Shown here: positions 37,472-45,411 of the stretch, in pieces
Numbering within the stretch: the first letter of the stretch is position 1
Layout of the letters: each line of letters begins with the position of its first letter
Assembly: GCA_910586315.1 (NCBI GenBank)
Contig: CAJUIP010000029.1
Coordinates: 1 to 45,411 of the forward strand
Direction of reading: 5' to 3'
Length of the DNA: 45,411 nt
Origin: an uncultured Lachnospiraceae bacterium
Lineage (GTDB): Bacteria > Bacillota > Clostridia > Lachnospirales > Lachnospiraceae
Position numbers and translations under genes: made by a program
The notes under the pieces: model-generated
What the model was told of the DNA's origin: nothing
Databases searched by the model: none
Seen by the model: the letters and a program-made list of their open reading frames with translations, nothing else

Positions 37472-37870
37472 CTATTTCGCCCGCGGCTTGTATGTCCGTT
37501 CTCCTTCCAAATACTCTTCCTCTTTCCTCTGGCGTCCCAGGAGCTGACGCATCTTGTTTAAGATTTTCCGATTCTCTGGATCCTCAAAGAACTTAACTAC
37601 CTGTTCATCTCTCTTCATAAGATCCTTCATTCTGCGCCGCTGCTTTCTGCTAGTCTGTAGTTTTGTGGCAACGCGGTTCCTCTCAGCCCTGTCGCCGGCA
37701 AACTCCATCTCATGAAGCAGATCCTGCAGGCGCTTGTCTTCCTCTTCCATACCATCACACGCCCATCGATACTCCTGGGTACAGGCGTCCACGAAATTCA
37801 GAAAGCCGGAAATATTTTCGGAAGGATTTTTCTGTTTCTCTATGAGAGCCAGCTCCTGTTCTCCGATCAT
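37472..37870 (-). CDS. Phage coiled-coil protein, unknown
   Basis: A 132-aa charged helical protein: EEDKRLQDLLHEMEFAGDRA, ERNRVATKLQTSRKQRRRMK, KRDEQVVKFFEDPENRKILN, ending YLEGERTYKPRAK. It is a common companion of the ArpU-like gene in related prophages (memory). No catalytic motif. SD AGGAGG before ATG 37870. Confidence 0.7.
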   Translation of the reverse strand: MIGEQELALIEKQKNPSENISGFLNFVDACTQEYRWACDGMEEEDKRLQDLLHEMEFAGDRAERNRVATKLQTSRKQRRRMKDLMKRDEQVVKFFEDPENRKILNKMRQLLGRQRKEEEYLEGERTYKPRAK

Positions 37871-37929
37871 GCTAATTCCTCCTCATACATTTTTCCTTAA
37901 CTGCCCATACTATCTATGGAGGTGATCTC

Positions 37930-38085
37930 ATGCAGCATAATTCAACGAATACCGACCGATATGGTGATGGTGATATCCCGGAAATCGATGTTGAGCCATA
38001 CCGTGACGGAAGCCATGTCGTTACGCCGGCAGAACCAGCTTCTAAGTCGGCTCGCGAATGCCATAATGGCCCTGACAGGGAATAG
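37930..38085 (+). CDS. Small rightward gene, 51 aa
   Basis: ATG 37930 follows a perfect GGAGGTGATCTC and encodes MQHNSTNTDRYGDGDIPEID ... SHVVTPAEPASKS... ending GPDRE. It is acidic and Pro/Ser-rich, probably disordered, with no known family. It is against the direction of nearly all phage genes and fills the 254-nt gap between two leftward genes. A hairpin TAGAGGC/GCCTCTA (38083-38101) follows the stop. The SD is the main support. Confidence 0.5.
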   Translation: MQHNSTNTDRYGDGDIPEIDVEPYRDGSHVVTPAEPASKSARECHNGPDRE

Positions 38086-38124
38086 AGGCTTTATGCCTCT
38101 ACTTCCTCCGGACAGCACAAAATC

Positions 38125-38301
38125 TTACTTCTCCATTCCTGTCGCTTTTAACATCGCCTCCATTTCTTTCAGCTCACACATATTCAGAACGCCAATCCAC
38201 ACAGCATTCCAGCTGCATCCATCGCAGTCTTTCCACTCACAATCTGCAAGTTCTGCCATCCTGACACACTCCGTATAGTCCCTCCTCATCTCATCTGACA
38301 C
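38125..38301 (-). CDS. Small Cys-rich phage protein, 58 aa, GTG start
   Basis: GTG 38301 encodes MSDEMRRDYTECVRMAELAD, then CEWKDCDGCSWNAVWIGVLN and a helix ending LKATGMEK. The CxxxxCxxC cluster may bind metal. SD TGGAGC lies 11 nt upstream, at the end of the preceding gene, so expression is coupled. An internal ATG (residue 5) is an alternative start. Function unknown. Confidence 0.6.
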   Translation of the reverse strand: MSDEMRRDYTECVRMAELADCEWKDCDGCSWNAVWIGVLNMCELKEMEAMLKATGMEK

Positions 38302-38308
38302 ATAAACT

Positions 38309-38689
38309 TTAAGCTCCAGGTGCGGAGCCGGAAACAGTCTTATCTTCTTCAGGCCTCATCCGGCCTTCCGAATCGCCAGAAGCTTCCCCATACTGTCTTT
38401 CTCCATTTGGCTCCGGCACCCACAAAGCTGGAGGTCTGTTGAGGGCAGTTTCCCCCAGCTGCCCTTCCTCTTTGCTGGGAGCGGGGCCCTCAATCTCCTC
38501 TTTCACCATAGGCACTTCTATCGCAGGTTCCTGACGAAAGAAAAGAACATCGCTTAACATGTTTTGTAACGTATCGGGTTCCATGTTCTCCCATCCAGTT
38601 CCTGGGCCAATCGGAACCATTGTCTTGATTTCCATTCCCCTGGAAGCCAGCTCAAATGCTGTCTTCATATCGATCTGCTTTATAAACAT
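38309..38689 (-). CDS. Phage protein with disordered tail, unknown
   Basis: A 126-aa protein: MFIKQIDMKTAFELASRGME, IKTMVPIGPGTGWENMEPDT, LQNMLSDVLFFRQEP, then a Glu/Pro-rich, probably disordered half. ATG 38689 has AGGAGG 5 nt upstream; the longer frame to 38752 overlaps the HTH gene. It recalls small replication-region proteins of Firmicutes phages. Function unknown. Confidence 0.65.
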   Translation of the reverse strand: MFIKQIDMKTAFELASRGMEIKTMVPIGPGTGWENMEPDTLQNMLSDVLFFRQEPAIEVPMVKEEIEGPAPSKEEGQLGETALNRPPALWVPEPNGERQYGEASGDSEGRMRPEEDKTVSGSAPGA

Positions 38690-38847
38690 AATTCCCTCCT
38701 GATCTTTCTCCTGATTTCTCCCAAACACCTTGATACATAAGACTGGCTGCATCCAAGCCTCTCTGCATAATCACTCTGCGTCCTTCCCGGATTCCGGATA
38801 AGCTCCCTGAACAGTTTCTGCTCCATTCCGAAGAGTGTCCTGTCCAT
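38680..38847 (-). CDS. Small HTH protein, 55 aa
   Basis: MDRTLFGMEQKLFRELIRNP, then GRTQSDYAERLGCSQSYVSR, then CLGEIRRKIRRELCL: a clear helix-turn-helix (TQSDYAERLGCSQSYVSRCL) of the winged or MarR-like type. SD GGAGG lies 11 nt before ATG 38847. It overlaps the next gene by 10 nt and is in a different frame from the longer ORF at 38652-38855. Probably a phage regulator of replication genes. Confidence 0.7.
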   Translation of the reverse strand: MDRTLFGMEQKLFRELIRNPGRTQSDYAERLGCSQSYVSRCLGEIRRKIRRELCL

Positions 38848-38870
38848 GTTTTCAACCGCCTCCCTACAGT

Positions 38871-39092
38871 TCAGCGCCCCTCCCGCTCTCTTACTCTCTC
38901 TTCCAGTTCCTCCAGGAAAGCCTTCATCATCCCTCTTGCCAGCGGAAACGAATATCTCTCACACAAAATTCGGACCTCCCCATATAACGTATCCCATTCC
39001 GGGGAATGCCGGTCCAGCCGCCGCTGTCTCCATTTCAGCCAAAAGCCATTATAAATATCCTTGCAGGCCCTTGCCGCCTCATCATCTGTCAT
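38871..39092 (-). CDS. Small phage protein, unknown, 73 aa
   Basis: MTDDEAARACKDIYNGFWLK, WRQRRLDRHSPEWDTLYGEV, RILCERYSFPLARGMMKAFL, EELEERVREREGR. All-helical and charged; found next to RusA genes in similar prophages (memory). Start overlaps the RusA stop by 4 nt. Confidence 0.7.
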   Translation of the reverse strand: MTDDEAARACKDIYNGFWLKWRQRRLDRHSPEWDTLYGEVRILCERYSFPLARGMMKAFLEELEERVREREGR

Positions 39093-39481
39093 AAGCTCTC
39101 CACCTTTACATAAATCCCTGGAATCTCCGCCCAGAACTTTTCCACGATCTCTGACGCCACCAGCGCATCGTCCTTCCAGAATCCACAGGCCGTCATACAG
39201 TCCTTTAACAGTTTTTGGAGATTATCCGTATCCGGTTTCGTAATCCGATATTCCCCATTCAAATGATCTCCCCTGGGAAAGCACCACTTCACAACCAGCC
39301 TGACTCCGCATTCATACCGTTTTCTGGGTTTGTATTTCGTCAGATACCCAATGAGTTTCTGTTTCGCTGCCTTGACTTCCGGCGGATCATAAAATACCGG
39401 TTTGCCTTTGATAATCGTCACCTTGTGTTCCTGCTTCGTACAGGTCGGAGGAACCATCGACATAAAAAATTCCGTCACCAT
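39089..39481 (-). CDS. RusA-family Holliday junction resolvase
   Basis: A 130-aa endonuclease that cuts four-way DNA junctions during phage replication and recombination. The RusA signature is complete: KPDTDNLQKLLKDCMTACGF (Asp84, Asp86), WKDDALVASEIVEKFW (Asp104, Asp105), with upstream RLVVKWCFPRGDHLNG. Length is typical. It follows the hairpin array and primase-helicase gene. Confidence 0.93.
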   Translation of the reverse strand: MVTEFFMSMVPPTCTKQEHKVTIIKGKPVFYDPPEVKAAKQKLIGYLTKYKPRKRYECGVRLVVKWCFPRGDHLNGEYRITKPDTDNLQKLLKDCMTACGFWKDDALVASEIVEKFWAEIPGIYVKVESL

Positions 39482-39499
39482 CTCACTTCACCACCTTAA

Positions 39500-39865
39500 C
39501 GTATGAAATTTTTCATCTTCCTGTCTTCCGGCCTTGTCCTCGGGGAGGGGGAAGGGAACGGGCGGGCTGTGCTTTAAGCCCGTCCATTCCTACCCCCGGG
39601 ACCACGCGAATGCGGGGGAAAATTTTATATTTTAATATACAGTCTTCCCCGCCACCGGGAAAGACTGAAATTTATGTCTTCCCCGCACTCCGCCCCATTG
39701 ACGGGGAAGTCTTAAAAATATGTCTTTCCCTCCATCCGGCTGATAACGGGAAAGTCTTATTTTTCTGTCTTTCCCGCAAAAGAAAGGTGGCGGGGATGTC
39801 TGAATTTTTAGCCTTTCCCGCAAGACCCCTCTGACGGGGAAGCCTTAATCTTCTGTCTTTCCCGC
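39500..39865. repeat. Tandem array of about 45-bp palindromic units (candidate phage origin)
   Basis: From 39641 the element (C)GGGAAAG..CTTTCCC(G) recurs with a period of 44-46 bp: GTCTT-type starts near 39642, 39676, 39722, 39767, 39811 and 39855. On the minus strand each unit reads GCGGGAAAGACA, an A/T-rich loop, then AAGACTTTCCCG, with 11-14 nt variable sequence between units. Several arm differences keep pairing (G-U or swaps). The first unit is preceded by an AT-rich block (39618-39640) and a CGGGC/GCCCG hairpin near 39557-39582. It lies between the primase-helicase and RusA genes and overlaps the primase stop. No gene is visible in 39482-39844. Confidence 0.75.
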
Positions 39866-42076
39866 ATCCGATTTTTTGCAGATAGTACCGTCTTCCACCA
39901 CATATCCTCCATGTTCCTTCACCCGATCCCGAACCGATCTCTCAGAAATTCCGAGGAAATTTGCCACATCTTTGACAGCCGGTTTGTCTCCAAAATTGCT
40001 TCCCTCCACAGCTTCCTCCAGCGCCTTTTTCCGGTCCTCTTTCCGTTCTCCTGCCTTCTTCTGATTCTTCGCCGCCCCTTTCTTCCACGGCGCCTGTTCC
40101 TTTTCCGGTTCAATATCCCCGAGCACGCCGCTTTCATCTACCCGGTGGATCGGATACTGAAACCATAAATTTACCGGTGAAAACTTCGGAAACTCCCGGA
40201 GTGTCCCTTCAATCCTCCAGGCGCTCTTCTTCCTGGCCGCTTCCCTGGCCTCCTCCACAAGCCTCTGTACGGCCTGAAACTGCCGCTGATCCAGCTTATT
40301 TTCACAGTAACTTAACATCTGGTGGCTGCTTAACAGATCATCCTGGGAAAGGTCATCCTCCCACTTAAAATGGCTGTCCAGATATATCTTACAGGCCGCA
40401 CAGACAGCCTTATTCTCTTCCTGCTTTAATACATCCTCGGAGAGCTCCAGCTCAATCAGATCAAGAAGCGCATCCGGGTCCCTGGCGAATACGCCCGAAC
40501 CAGAAGCCCGGTCCATAGACTTTTTTGAGCCCTGGGCGCCCTTACTGTGATGATGGCAATAGATCACAGCCACTCCCAAATCCGTGCACACCCGGTCAAA
40601 CTGGTTACAGAAATTGGCCATCTGGTCTGCGCTGTTTTCATCCCCAGTAATGACTTTATAGATTGGATCGATCACCACCGCAATATAATTCTTTTTGGCG
40701 GCCCTCCGGATCAGCATAGGAGCCAGCTTGTCCATTGGCTTGGACTTTCCTCTTAAGTTCCAGATATCAATATTCTCCAGGTTATCCGGCATCCACCCCA
40801 AGGCCGCATATACGTCCCTGAACCGATGCAGACAGCTTGCCGAATCCAGTTCCAGATTTACATACAGGATTTTCCCCTTCGTACACGGCCAGGAAAGCCA
40901 TTTCCGCCCCTCTGCAATGGCGATGCATAATTCAATCTGCAGAAAAGACTTCCCGGCTTTGGATGGACCAGCAAGGAGCATCTTGTGGCCCTGCCTTAAA
41001 ACTCCGTTAATCAAACTGGGAGCCAGCTCCGGCATATGCTCCCAGGCTTCCAGAAGATTTTCCGGATCCGGCAGATCATCGTTTACAGACTCTACCCACT
41101 CTTTCCATTCATTCCAGTTCGCCTTCCCTATATTTGTATCAAGCAGAAACTGTTTTTTATTCCCCCGAATTGCTCCAGGCATCCGGGAGAGCCTGGACGG
41201 GTTCCGGTTCTGCTGATCGAGTTCCAATCCGTTCTTTTTGCATATTTTATACAGATAGTCCACACGCTTCCTGTATTCGTTGTAATCGGCCGCATCTACC
41301 CTAACAATGGCGTGCAGGCTCTTCTTTCCGGAATAAACCAGACAGGCCACCGGAAGTTCCAGCTCGCGGATAAGGGCATGCTGCTTTTCAAGATCCATTC
41401 CATCGGATTCCACCAGGGCATACCGGTAATCGGTTACATTGATATCTCTGGGGCCGTCCCCATCTAAAGGATTGAATCGGATCCAGGCTCCTGCTTCCGG
41501 ATCATAATCTCCAAGAACGCTCCCGATGTCACCGCCAGATTTAGACAATGCTTCAATAAGCTGACCCGCCGTCCGGTCATAAGAGCCCTTATCAGCAGGC
41601 AGCCACTTCTCATCCTTTTTCCAGCTTTTCACCACATAGCCGACATTTTCCCCTGCTTCGAACAAGGTTTCCAGGTACCGGATCAGCTCCCCGGCCGGAT
41701 CCCATCTGGACGGCTCCTGGATCTCCTGACCTTCCACCCAGTTTTTATCTATCACGACTCCTTCCGCAGAAAGCGTGTCCTCCCAATCCAGCTCATGCCC
41801 CGGATCATAAGGCGGTGTCCACCCCTGTTCTCTGGCATACTGGACGATAGTCCCTCCGGTAACCGGTTCATGCGCCGCTCCATGGAAACTTCGCCACTTT
41901 TTCATACACTCGCCCGGATGATACCGGCCTGGATCCCGTCTGCTCCATTCGTCCCATATATCCGCGGAATATCCTTCCTGCTCCAGGGCCATTCCAACGT
42001 TTAGCCATTCCTGATAAGTAAGCTCTGCCGGCTCCAGATATCTCAATACCTCCAAAAGGTCATAGCCTCGCTCCAC
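39845..42076 (-). CDS. PriCT/RepA-like primase-helicase
   Basis: A 743-aa replication protein. Residues 1-90 are a PriCT-2-like domain (PAELTYQEWLNVGMALEQEG, ...WRSFHGAAHEP). Residues about 165-335 resemble an archaeo-eukaryotic-type primase (LVESDGMDLEKQHALIRELE, YSGKKSLHAIVRVDAADYNE, NPSRLSRMPGAIRGNKKQ). Residues about 345-560 are a RepA-type helicase ATPase: Walker A GPSKAGKS (about 370), YVNLELDSAS, AVVIDPIYKVITGDENSADQ, GVAVIYCHHHSKG. A C-terminal HTH (PAVKDVANFLGISERSVRDR) may bind the adjacent hairpin array. GTG 42076 with AAGGAG 10 nt upstream. Confidence 0.85.
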   Translation of the reverse strand: MERGYDLLEVLRYLEPAELTYQEWLNVGMALEQEGYSADIWDEWSRRDPGRYHPGECMKKWRSFHGAAHEPVTGGTIVQYAREQGWTPPYDPGHELDWEDTLSAEGVVIDKNWVEGQEIQEPSRWDPAGELIRYLETLFEAGENVGYVVKSWKKDEKWLPADKGSYDRTAGQLIEALSKSGGDIGSVLGDYDPEAGAWIRFNPLDGDGPRDINVTDYRYALVESDGMDLEKQHALIRELELPVACLVYSGKKSLHAIVRVDAADYNEYRKRVDYLYKICKKNGLELDQQNRNPSRLSRMPGAIRGNKKQFLLDTNIGKANWNEWKEWVESVNDDLPDPENLLEAWEHMPELAPSLINGVLRQGHKMLLAGPSKAGKSFLQIELCIAIAEGRKWLSWPCTKGKILYVNLELDSASCLHRFRDVYAALGWMPDNLENIDIWNLRGKSKPMDKLAPMLIRRAAKKNYIAVVIDPIYKVITGDENSADQMANFCNQFDRVCTDLGVAVIYCHHHSKGAQGSKKSMDRASGSGVFARDPDALLDLIELELSEDVLKQEENKAVCAACKIYLDSHFKWEDDLSQDDLLSSHQMLSYCENKLDQRQFQAVQRLVEEAREAARKKSAWRIEGTLREFPKFSPVNLWFQYPIHRVDESGVLGDIEPEKEQAPWKKGAAKNQKKAGERKEDRKKALEEAVEGSNFGDKPAVKDVANFLGISERSVRDRVKEHGGYVVEDGTICKKSDAGKTED

Positions 42077-42090
42077 TGTCTCTCATCTCC

Positions 42091-43683
42091 TTACTCCGGC
42101 CGATATTCCTGTGGATTTACCCCACGCGGCGCTCCCCGCCAGCCGGCAGCCGCAATCCGGTCAATCATATTTGTCGCCGCATCAAAGCTCCAAGTCCCCA
42201 CATGCTGGAATCCGTACATCTCCAGCCTTCGGATCTGTTTCGGTGTCGCCAGCCCTTCTGCCTGCCGTTTTCGAAGACGTTCCAAAAGAAGGCTTGCCTT
42301 CCCCGCATTTTCAATCTCATCCGGAAGGATTCCTCGCTGCTCCAGCTCTTTCTTCTGTTTTTGAGAAGGCGGCGCCATCTCCCAGCCAAAAGCCGGGCGG
42401 TATCCGGACAAGTCCTCTGCCTGAATGCTCATCTCAAACTGAAGCGGATCCACCAGCTGCTTCTTTCTCTTTTTCATCTCCAGAAGCTTCTTAGCCAGGG
42501 CCTCTTCCCTCTGTGCGACCACTTCCTCGGAGGCCTTCTTCTCCGCTTCTTCCAGATCGACCGCAGCACCGGCAGCCTCTTTTAGGTCCTCCGTCATCTG
42601 TTTCGCCACCTCATCATTTTCGCAAATCAGAGAGGCCGGATGACAAAGTTCATGGCGCTCTGTATGCCACAAAAAATCCAATAATAACAGGTGATTCTTT
42701 CCCGGAAACAGCCTGGTCCCACGTCCTACCATCTGGCAGTAAAGGCTCCGCACCTTTGTCGGCCGTAACACCACGATGCAGTCCACAGACGGGCAGTCCC
42801 ACCCTTCGGTCAGCAGCATAGAATTACAGAGGACGTCATACCGCCCGGCTTCAAACTCAGAAAGAATCTGCGCCCGGTCTGCGCTCTCCCCGTTCACCTC
42901 TGCGGCGCGAAACCCGCCTTCATTTAAAATGTCACAGAATTTCTGGCTTGTCTTAACAAGCGGCAGAAACACAACTGTCTTTCTTCTGCGGCAATACTGT
43001 TCCATCTCCTTTGCGATCTGATGCAGGTATGGATCCAGGGCTGTCCCGATTTCTCCCGCCTTAAAATCGCCGGCCTGTATCCCTACCCCAGACAGATCCA
43101 GTTTCAGCGGGATTGTGAGTGCCTGAATCGGAGATAAATACCCTTCCCGGATCGCCTTTGGCAGCGTGTACTCATAGGCAAGACTTTCAAAATATTCGCC
43201 CAGGTTCCGCATGTCCCCGCGATCCGGCGTTGCAGTCACTCCCAGCACCTTGGCATTGGGAAAATGCTTCAGGATCCTCTGGTATCCGTCAGACAGGCTG
43301 TGATGGGCTTCGTCAATGATAATGGTGCCAAAATAATCCTCTGGAAAGCGCTCCAGGCGTTTCTCTCTCTGCAAAGACTGAACAGAGCCGACCGTGACCC
43401 GGTACCAGCTCTCCAGACAGGACTCTTCCGCTTTTTCCTTTGCACACCGAAGGCCCGTTGTTTTCGTGATTTTATCTGCTGCCTGCTCCAAAAGTTCTCC
43501 CCTGTGGGCCAGGATCAGGACTCGTTTTCCTCTCCGTACACAGTCCTCCGTTACCTTTGCAAAGACTATGGTTTTTCCACACCCGGTTGGAAGTACTAAA
43601 AGCGTCCGGTTCACCTGTTCCCATTCTTCAAAAACTGCCTTTCTCGCCTCCTCCTGATATGGCCGCAATATAGTGGCTACCAT
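42091..43683 (-). CDS. SF2 DEAD/DEAH-box helicase
   Basis: A 530-aa helicase: motif I LVLPTGCGKT (residues 29-38), motif Ia LAHRGELLEQA, motif II IIIDEAHHSL (121-130), motif III VTATPDRGD, and later LLTEGWDCPSVDCIVVLRPT and MVGRGTRLFPGKNHLLLL with the arginine fingers. The C-terminal region is coiled and unrelated to known domains. It resembles phage replication helicases (UvsW/Res-like) and lies between DUF669 and the primase-helicase gene. Confidence 0.9.
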   Translation of the reverse strand: MVATILRPYQEEARKAVFEEWEQVNRTLLVLPTGCGKTIVFAKVTEDCVRRGKRVLILAHRGELLEQAADKITKTTGLRCAKEKAEESCLESWYRVTVGSVQSLQREKRLERFPEDYFGTIIIDEAHHSLSDGYQRILKHFPNAKVLGVTATPDRGDMRNLGEYFESLAYEYTLPKAIREGYLSPIQALTIPLKLDLSGVGIQAGDFKAGEIGTALDPYLHQIAKEMEQYCRRRKTVVFLPLVKTSQKFCDILNEGGFRAAEVNGESADRAQILSEFEAGRYDVLCNSMLLTEGWDCPSVDCIVVLRPTKVRSLYCQMVGRGTRLFPGKNHLLLLDFLWHTERHELCHPASLICENDEVAKQMTEDLKEAAGAAVDLEEAEKKASEEVVAQREEALAKKLLEMKKRKKQLVDPLQFEMSIQAEDLSGYRPAFGWEMAPPSQKQKKELEQRGILPDEIENAGKASLLLERLRKRQAEGLATPKQIRRLEMYGFQHVGTWSFDAATNMIDRIAAAGWRGAPRGVNPQEYRPE

Positions 43684-43686
43684 CGC

Positions 43687-44145
43687 TTAAAAGCTCCCCG
43701 GCGTGAATTTCGGCGGCTCATAGGGGTAAAGCTTTTCAATCTGATTATACTGCTTCGTTGGATCCTTGATACCCGGCTTCAGGCCAACTTTAGCCCTAGC
43801 CTTTTTTCCGGGGAGCGCGCTCCAGTTCATACGCAGGGCTTCTCCTTTCTTTTTCAATCCTACCCCACAAAACAGTTCCGAAAGTTTCCACTCCAGGGAA
43901 GAATGAAGAGTATAATTCTCCCTCACAGTAATTTCCCGTTCAGGGGTATGGATCGTAAAATACACAATAGCCATGTTGCAGGGAGGAAGCTTCCCTTCTC
44001 CCTTTGACCTGCCCCGTTCCCATTTTTCAATCGTGACATCATAGTCTCCCGGCGGAACCGGCTTAAAATTCTGCCCGTCATCCTGGATGGTATCTTCCCA
44101 TCCCAGTTCCCATCCCAGTTCTTTTTCCGTTACCTGATCTGGCAT
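43687..44145 (-). CDS. DUF669 protein
   Basis: A 152-aa protein: ELGWELGWEDTIQDDGQNFK, PVPPGDYDVTIEKWERGRSK, PCNMAIVYFTIHTPEREITV, WKLSELFCGVGLKKKGEALR. It matches DUF669, a phage family always near replication/recombination ATPases, possibly an SSB-like or recombination mediator. SD GGAGGAAA before ATG 44145; 20 nt from the preceding AAA ATPase gene. Confidence 0.88.
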   Translation of the reverse strand: MPDQVTEKELGWELGWEDTIQDDGQNFKPVPPGDYDVTIEKWERGRSKGEGKLPPCNMAIVYFTIHTPEREITVRENYTLHSSLEWKLSELFCGVGLKKKGEALRMNWSALPGKKARAKVGLKPGIKDPTKQYNQIEKLYPYEPPKFTPGSF

Positions 44146-44165
44146 CCCTGTTTCCTCCTACTTCT

Positions 44166-45329
44166 TTAAAATGGTATCGCTTCTTTTTCCCGAATCTGTT
44201 CTACCTCGGCAAACACCTCTGGCCATGCCCCTACCAGGACCCCATCTGTAAAGCCTGGGTTTACGTCCTCATATTGGTAAAGCGGTGTCCCGATCGGAAC
44301 ATATCCTTTCGATTCACTGGCACGCTCAATCTCCCATTCCAGCACATGATTTTCAAGCATCAAATCACGAAGCTTTTTTGGTACCCGCGGATCCACATCA
44401 AATGCTGTTTTGATTTCTGCTTCTGCGGCATCCGTCCCAGATAAATCCATAGTCTGCTGGATCCCTTCTCCTGTTGCCTGTCCAAGCGGTTCTTCCTGTA
44501 TTGGCGAATTTATTGGCGAATTCACCACAAGTCCAGCCTTGTCTGCCGCAAGATCAGAGGGAGCTTGGGCCGGCTGCACTGCCGGCGGAACCGTTCCTGC
44601 TCCGCTTTCTATGATCTGCCGAATGGAGTCATAGGAAAACGGAACCTCATCCGGAAGTCCATATCGGTTCTTTGCATCCCAGCAGGGGTGGTGGGATGTA
44701 TACATTACCCGGGCGCCTCCCTGGGCTTTCCGCTTATTTCCCTTATCGTCCACTGCCACAGACCAGGTCTTATAGTTGGCAAATAAGACCATATCTGCCC
44801 ATTCCTTTAATAGCGGAGCAGTTTGGGAAGACGTCTTCTTTCCCAGCTTTAATTCCCACCGGTCATAAGCTCCCAGCTCATCCGGCTGTTCAAACTTCTT
44901 AAGGTGTGCATGGGCCGTTACCACCACATGGATTCCGGCCTCCACCACCTCTTCCAGGCTGTTTAAGAATCGTCCAAACTCCTCCCTCGCGTAGACATAG
45001 CCTGTGCCATACCCAAAATCCTCAATTCCCTTTTTTCCATACCTGGCGCACAAATCAGCCACGCACATCTGCTCCGCCCAGTCTGCCGTATCGATGACAA
45101 GAGTCTTGCAAACAGATGCGTTCATTTTTACATAACGGATCTGCTCCAAAAGCATTGTCCAGCTGCTTGGCTTTTCAAATCGGGATACATCCATGTCTTT
45201 CGTGCTCCCTTCCGTATCAATAAACACTGGCTCTGGAAACTGAGCAGCACAAGTACTTTTACCGATCCCTTCCGGCCCGTAAATCACAACTTTCTTCGCA
45301 CATGGGATTTTTCCTTTGATAATTCTCAT
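44166..45329 (-). CDS. Phage AAA/RecA-like ATPase (AAA_24)
   Basis: A 387-aa protein. N-terminal NTPase with Walker A VVIYGPEGIGKST (residues 14-26), a FIDTEGSTKDMDVSRF segment, Walker B-like CKTLVIDTADWAEQM (about 74-88), and VVVTAHAHLKKFEQ (sensor). Similar proteins (Sak4/AAA_24) are phage RecA-like recombinases or single-strand annealing helpers that pair with DUF669. The C-terminal third (about 260-387) is acidic and less ordered. The ATG overlaps the stop of the gene upstream (ATGA). Confidence 0.88.
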   Translation of the reverse strand: MRIIKGKIPCAKKVVIYGPEGIGKSTCAAQFPEPVFIDTEGSTKDMDVSRFEKPSSWTMLLEQIRYVKMNASVCKTLVIDTADWAEQMCVADLCARYGKKGIEDFGYGTGYVYAREEFGRFLNSLEEVVEAGIHVVVTAHAHLKKFEQPDELGAYDRWELKLGKKTSSQTAPLLKEWADMVLFANYKTWSVAVDDKGNKRKAQGGARVMYTSHHPCWDAKNRYGLPDEVPFSYDSIRQIIESGAGTVPPAVQPAQAPSDLAADKAGLVVNSPINSPIQEEPLGQATGEGIQQTMDLSGTDAAEAEIKTAFDVDPRVPKKLRDLMLENHVLEWEIERASESKGYVPIGTPLYQYEDVNPGFTDGVLVGAWPEVFAEVEQIREKEAIPF

Positions 45330-45411
45330 TTAAAATACACCCGCCTTCCAGTTCGTTCTCCTCGTATTATAAAGTAGTAGTGTTTATAGTCCCTCTCCAA
45401 GGACTGTATGC
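45326..45411 (-). CDS. 3' end of an upstream phage gene (truncated by window)
   Basis: The frame from the right edge to TGA 45326-45328 encodes at least 28 residues, ...QSLERDYKHYYFIIRGERTG, then RRVYFK. Its stop overlaps the ATG of the AAA ATPase gene (ATGA), which supports it as a real coupled gene. The start and family lie outside the window. Confidence 0.6.
   Translation of the reverse strand, partial: IQSLERDYKHYYFIIRGERTGRRVYFK

Noticed and set aside
37916..38278. 120-aa rightward ORF
   Set aside because: Its ATG lies upstream of the SD that fits ATG 37930 in another frame, and it runs opposite the supported 38125-38301 gene.
38652..38855. 67-aa reverse ORF in the HTH gene region
   Set aside because: The overlapping frame at 38680-38847 encodes a recognisable helix-turn-helix with an SD; the 67-aa frame has neither.
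39642..39865. CRISPR array
   Set aside because: The period is regular, but the repeats are imperfect palindromes that vary between units, the gaps are only 11-14 nt, and no cas genes are present.

Overview
The window suggests a low-to-mid GC Gram-positive anaerobe of the Clostridia, most likely a Lachnospiraceae-type gut bacterium. This rests on the infC-rpmI-rplT operon with its L20-type leader, strong GGAGG ribosome binding sites, a two-copy DUF1540 protein, YcxB-like membrane proteins and the style of the prophage proteins. The species is not determined.

Region 1 (about 1-7660) is host chromosome. On the minus strand it holds infC (with an AUU start), rpmI and rplT behind a strong promoter and an attenuator-like leader, then a DUF1540 protein, a three-gene YcxB-like membrane operon and an AEC-family transporter. 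On the plus strand it holds a 50-aa coiled-coil protein and a 657-aa methyl-accepting chemotaxis protein.

Region 2 (from about 7663 past the right edge) is one large prophage with a contractile (PBSX/Xkd-like) tail. Its left border is a 25-nt 3' fragment of a tRNA gene, so the phage probably integrated into the 3' end of a tRNA. The integrase and the rebuilt tRNA should lie beyond the right edge. Nearly all phage genes are on the minus strand, so they read from right to left: replication and recombination (about 45.4-39.1 kb: AAA ATPase, DUF669, SF2 helicase, PriCT/RepA-like primase-helicase, a hairpin array that may be the origin, RusA resolvase), small regulators (39.1-37.0 kb), an accessory block (36.9-35.2 kb: two tRNA-like elements, an AT-rich two-gene cassette, a likely type I toxin-antitoxin pair), terminase subunits and portal, a minor capsid protein fused to a toxin-like C-terminus with a small putative immunity gene, protease/scaffold, decoration and major capsid, tail completion, sheath, tube, a -1 frameshifted tail chaperone, tape measure, baseplate, fibre with tandem repeats, a carbohydrate-binding protein and holin genes.

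Between the holin genes and the endolysin sits a regulatory island (about 8.6-11.9 kb): a rightward XRE repressor facing a leftward promoter with three AGATGT/ACATCT operators, two ribbon-helix-helix-like genes, a full and a truncated Rha-family antirepressor, and two paralogous small RNAs predicted on the plus strand. The sRNAs share promoters, a GAAA-capped 5' hairpin and terminator stems with compensatory base changes. A 15-codon amidase-like remnant beside the holin genes suggests that the ancestral lysis cassette was split.

The most unusual signals are the paired sRNAs (9.40-9.50 and 10.02-10.12 kb), the roughly 45-bp hairpin array (39.64-39.87 kb), the capsid-toxin fusion with immunity gene and internal terminator (29.76-31.43 kb), the type I toxin/antisense RNA locus (35.46-35.69 kb) and the small two-gene membrane cassette (35.75-36.75 kb).
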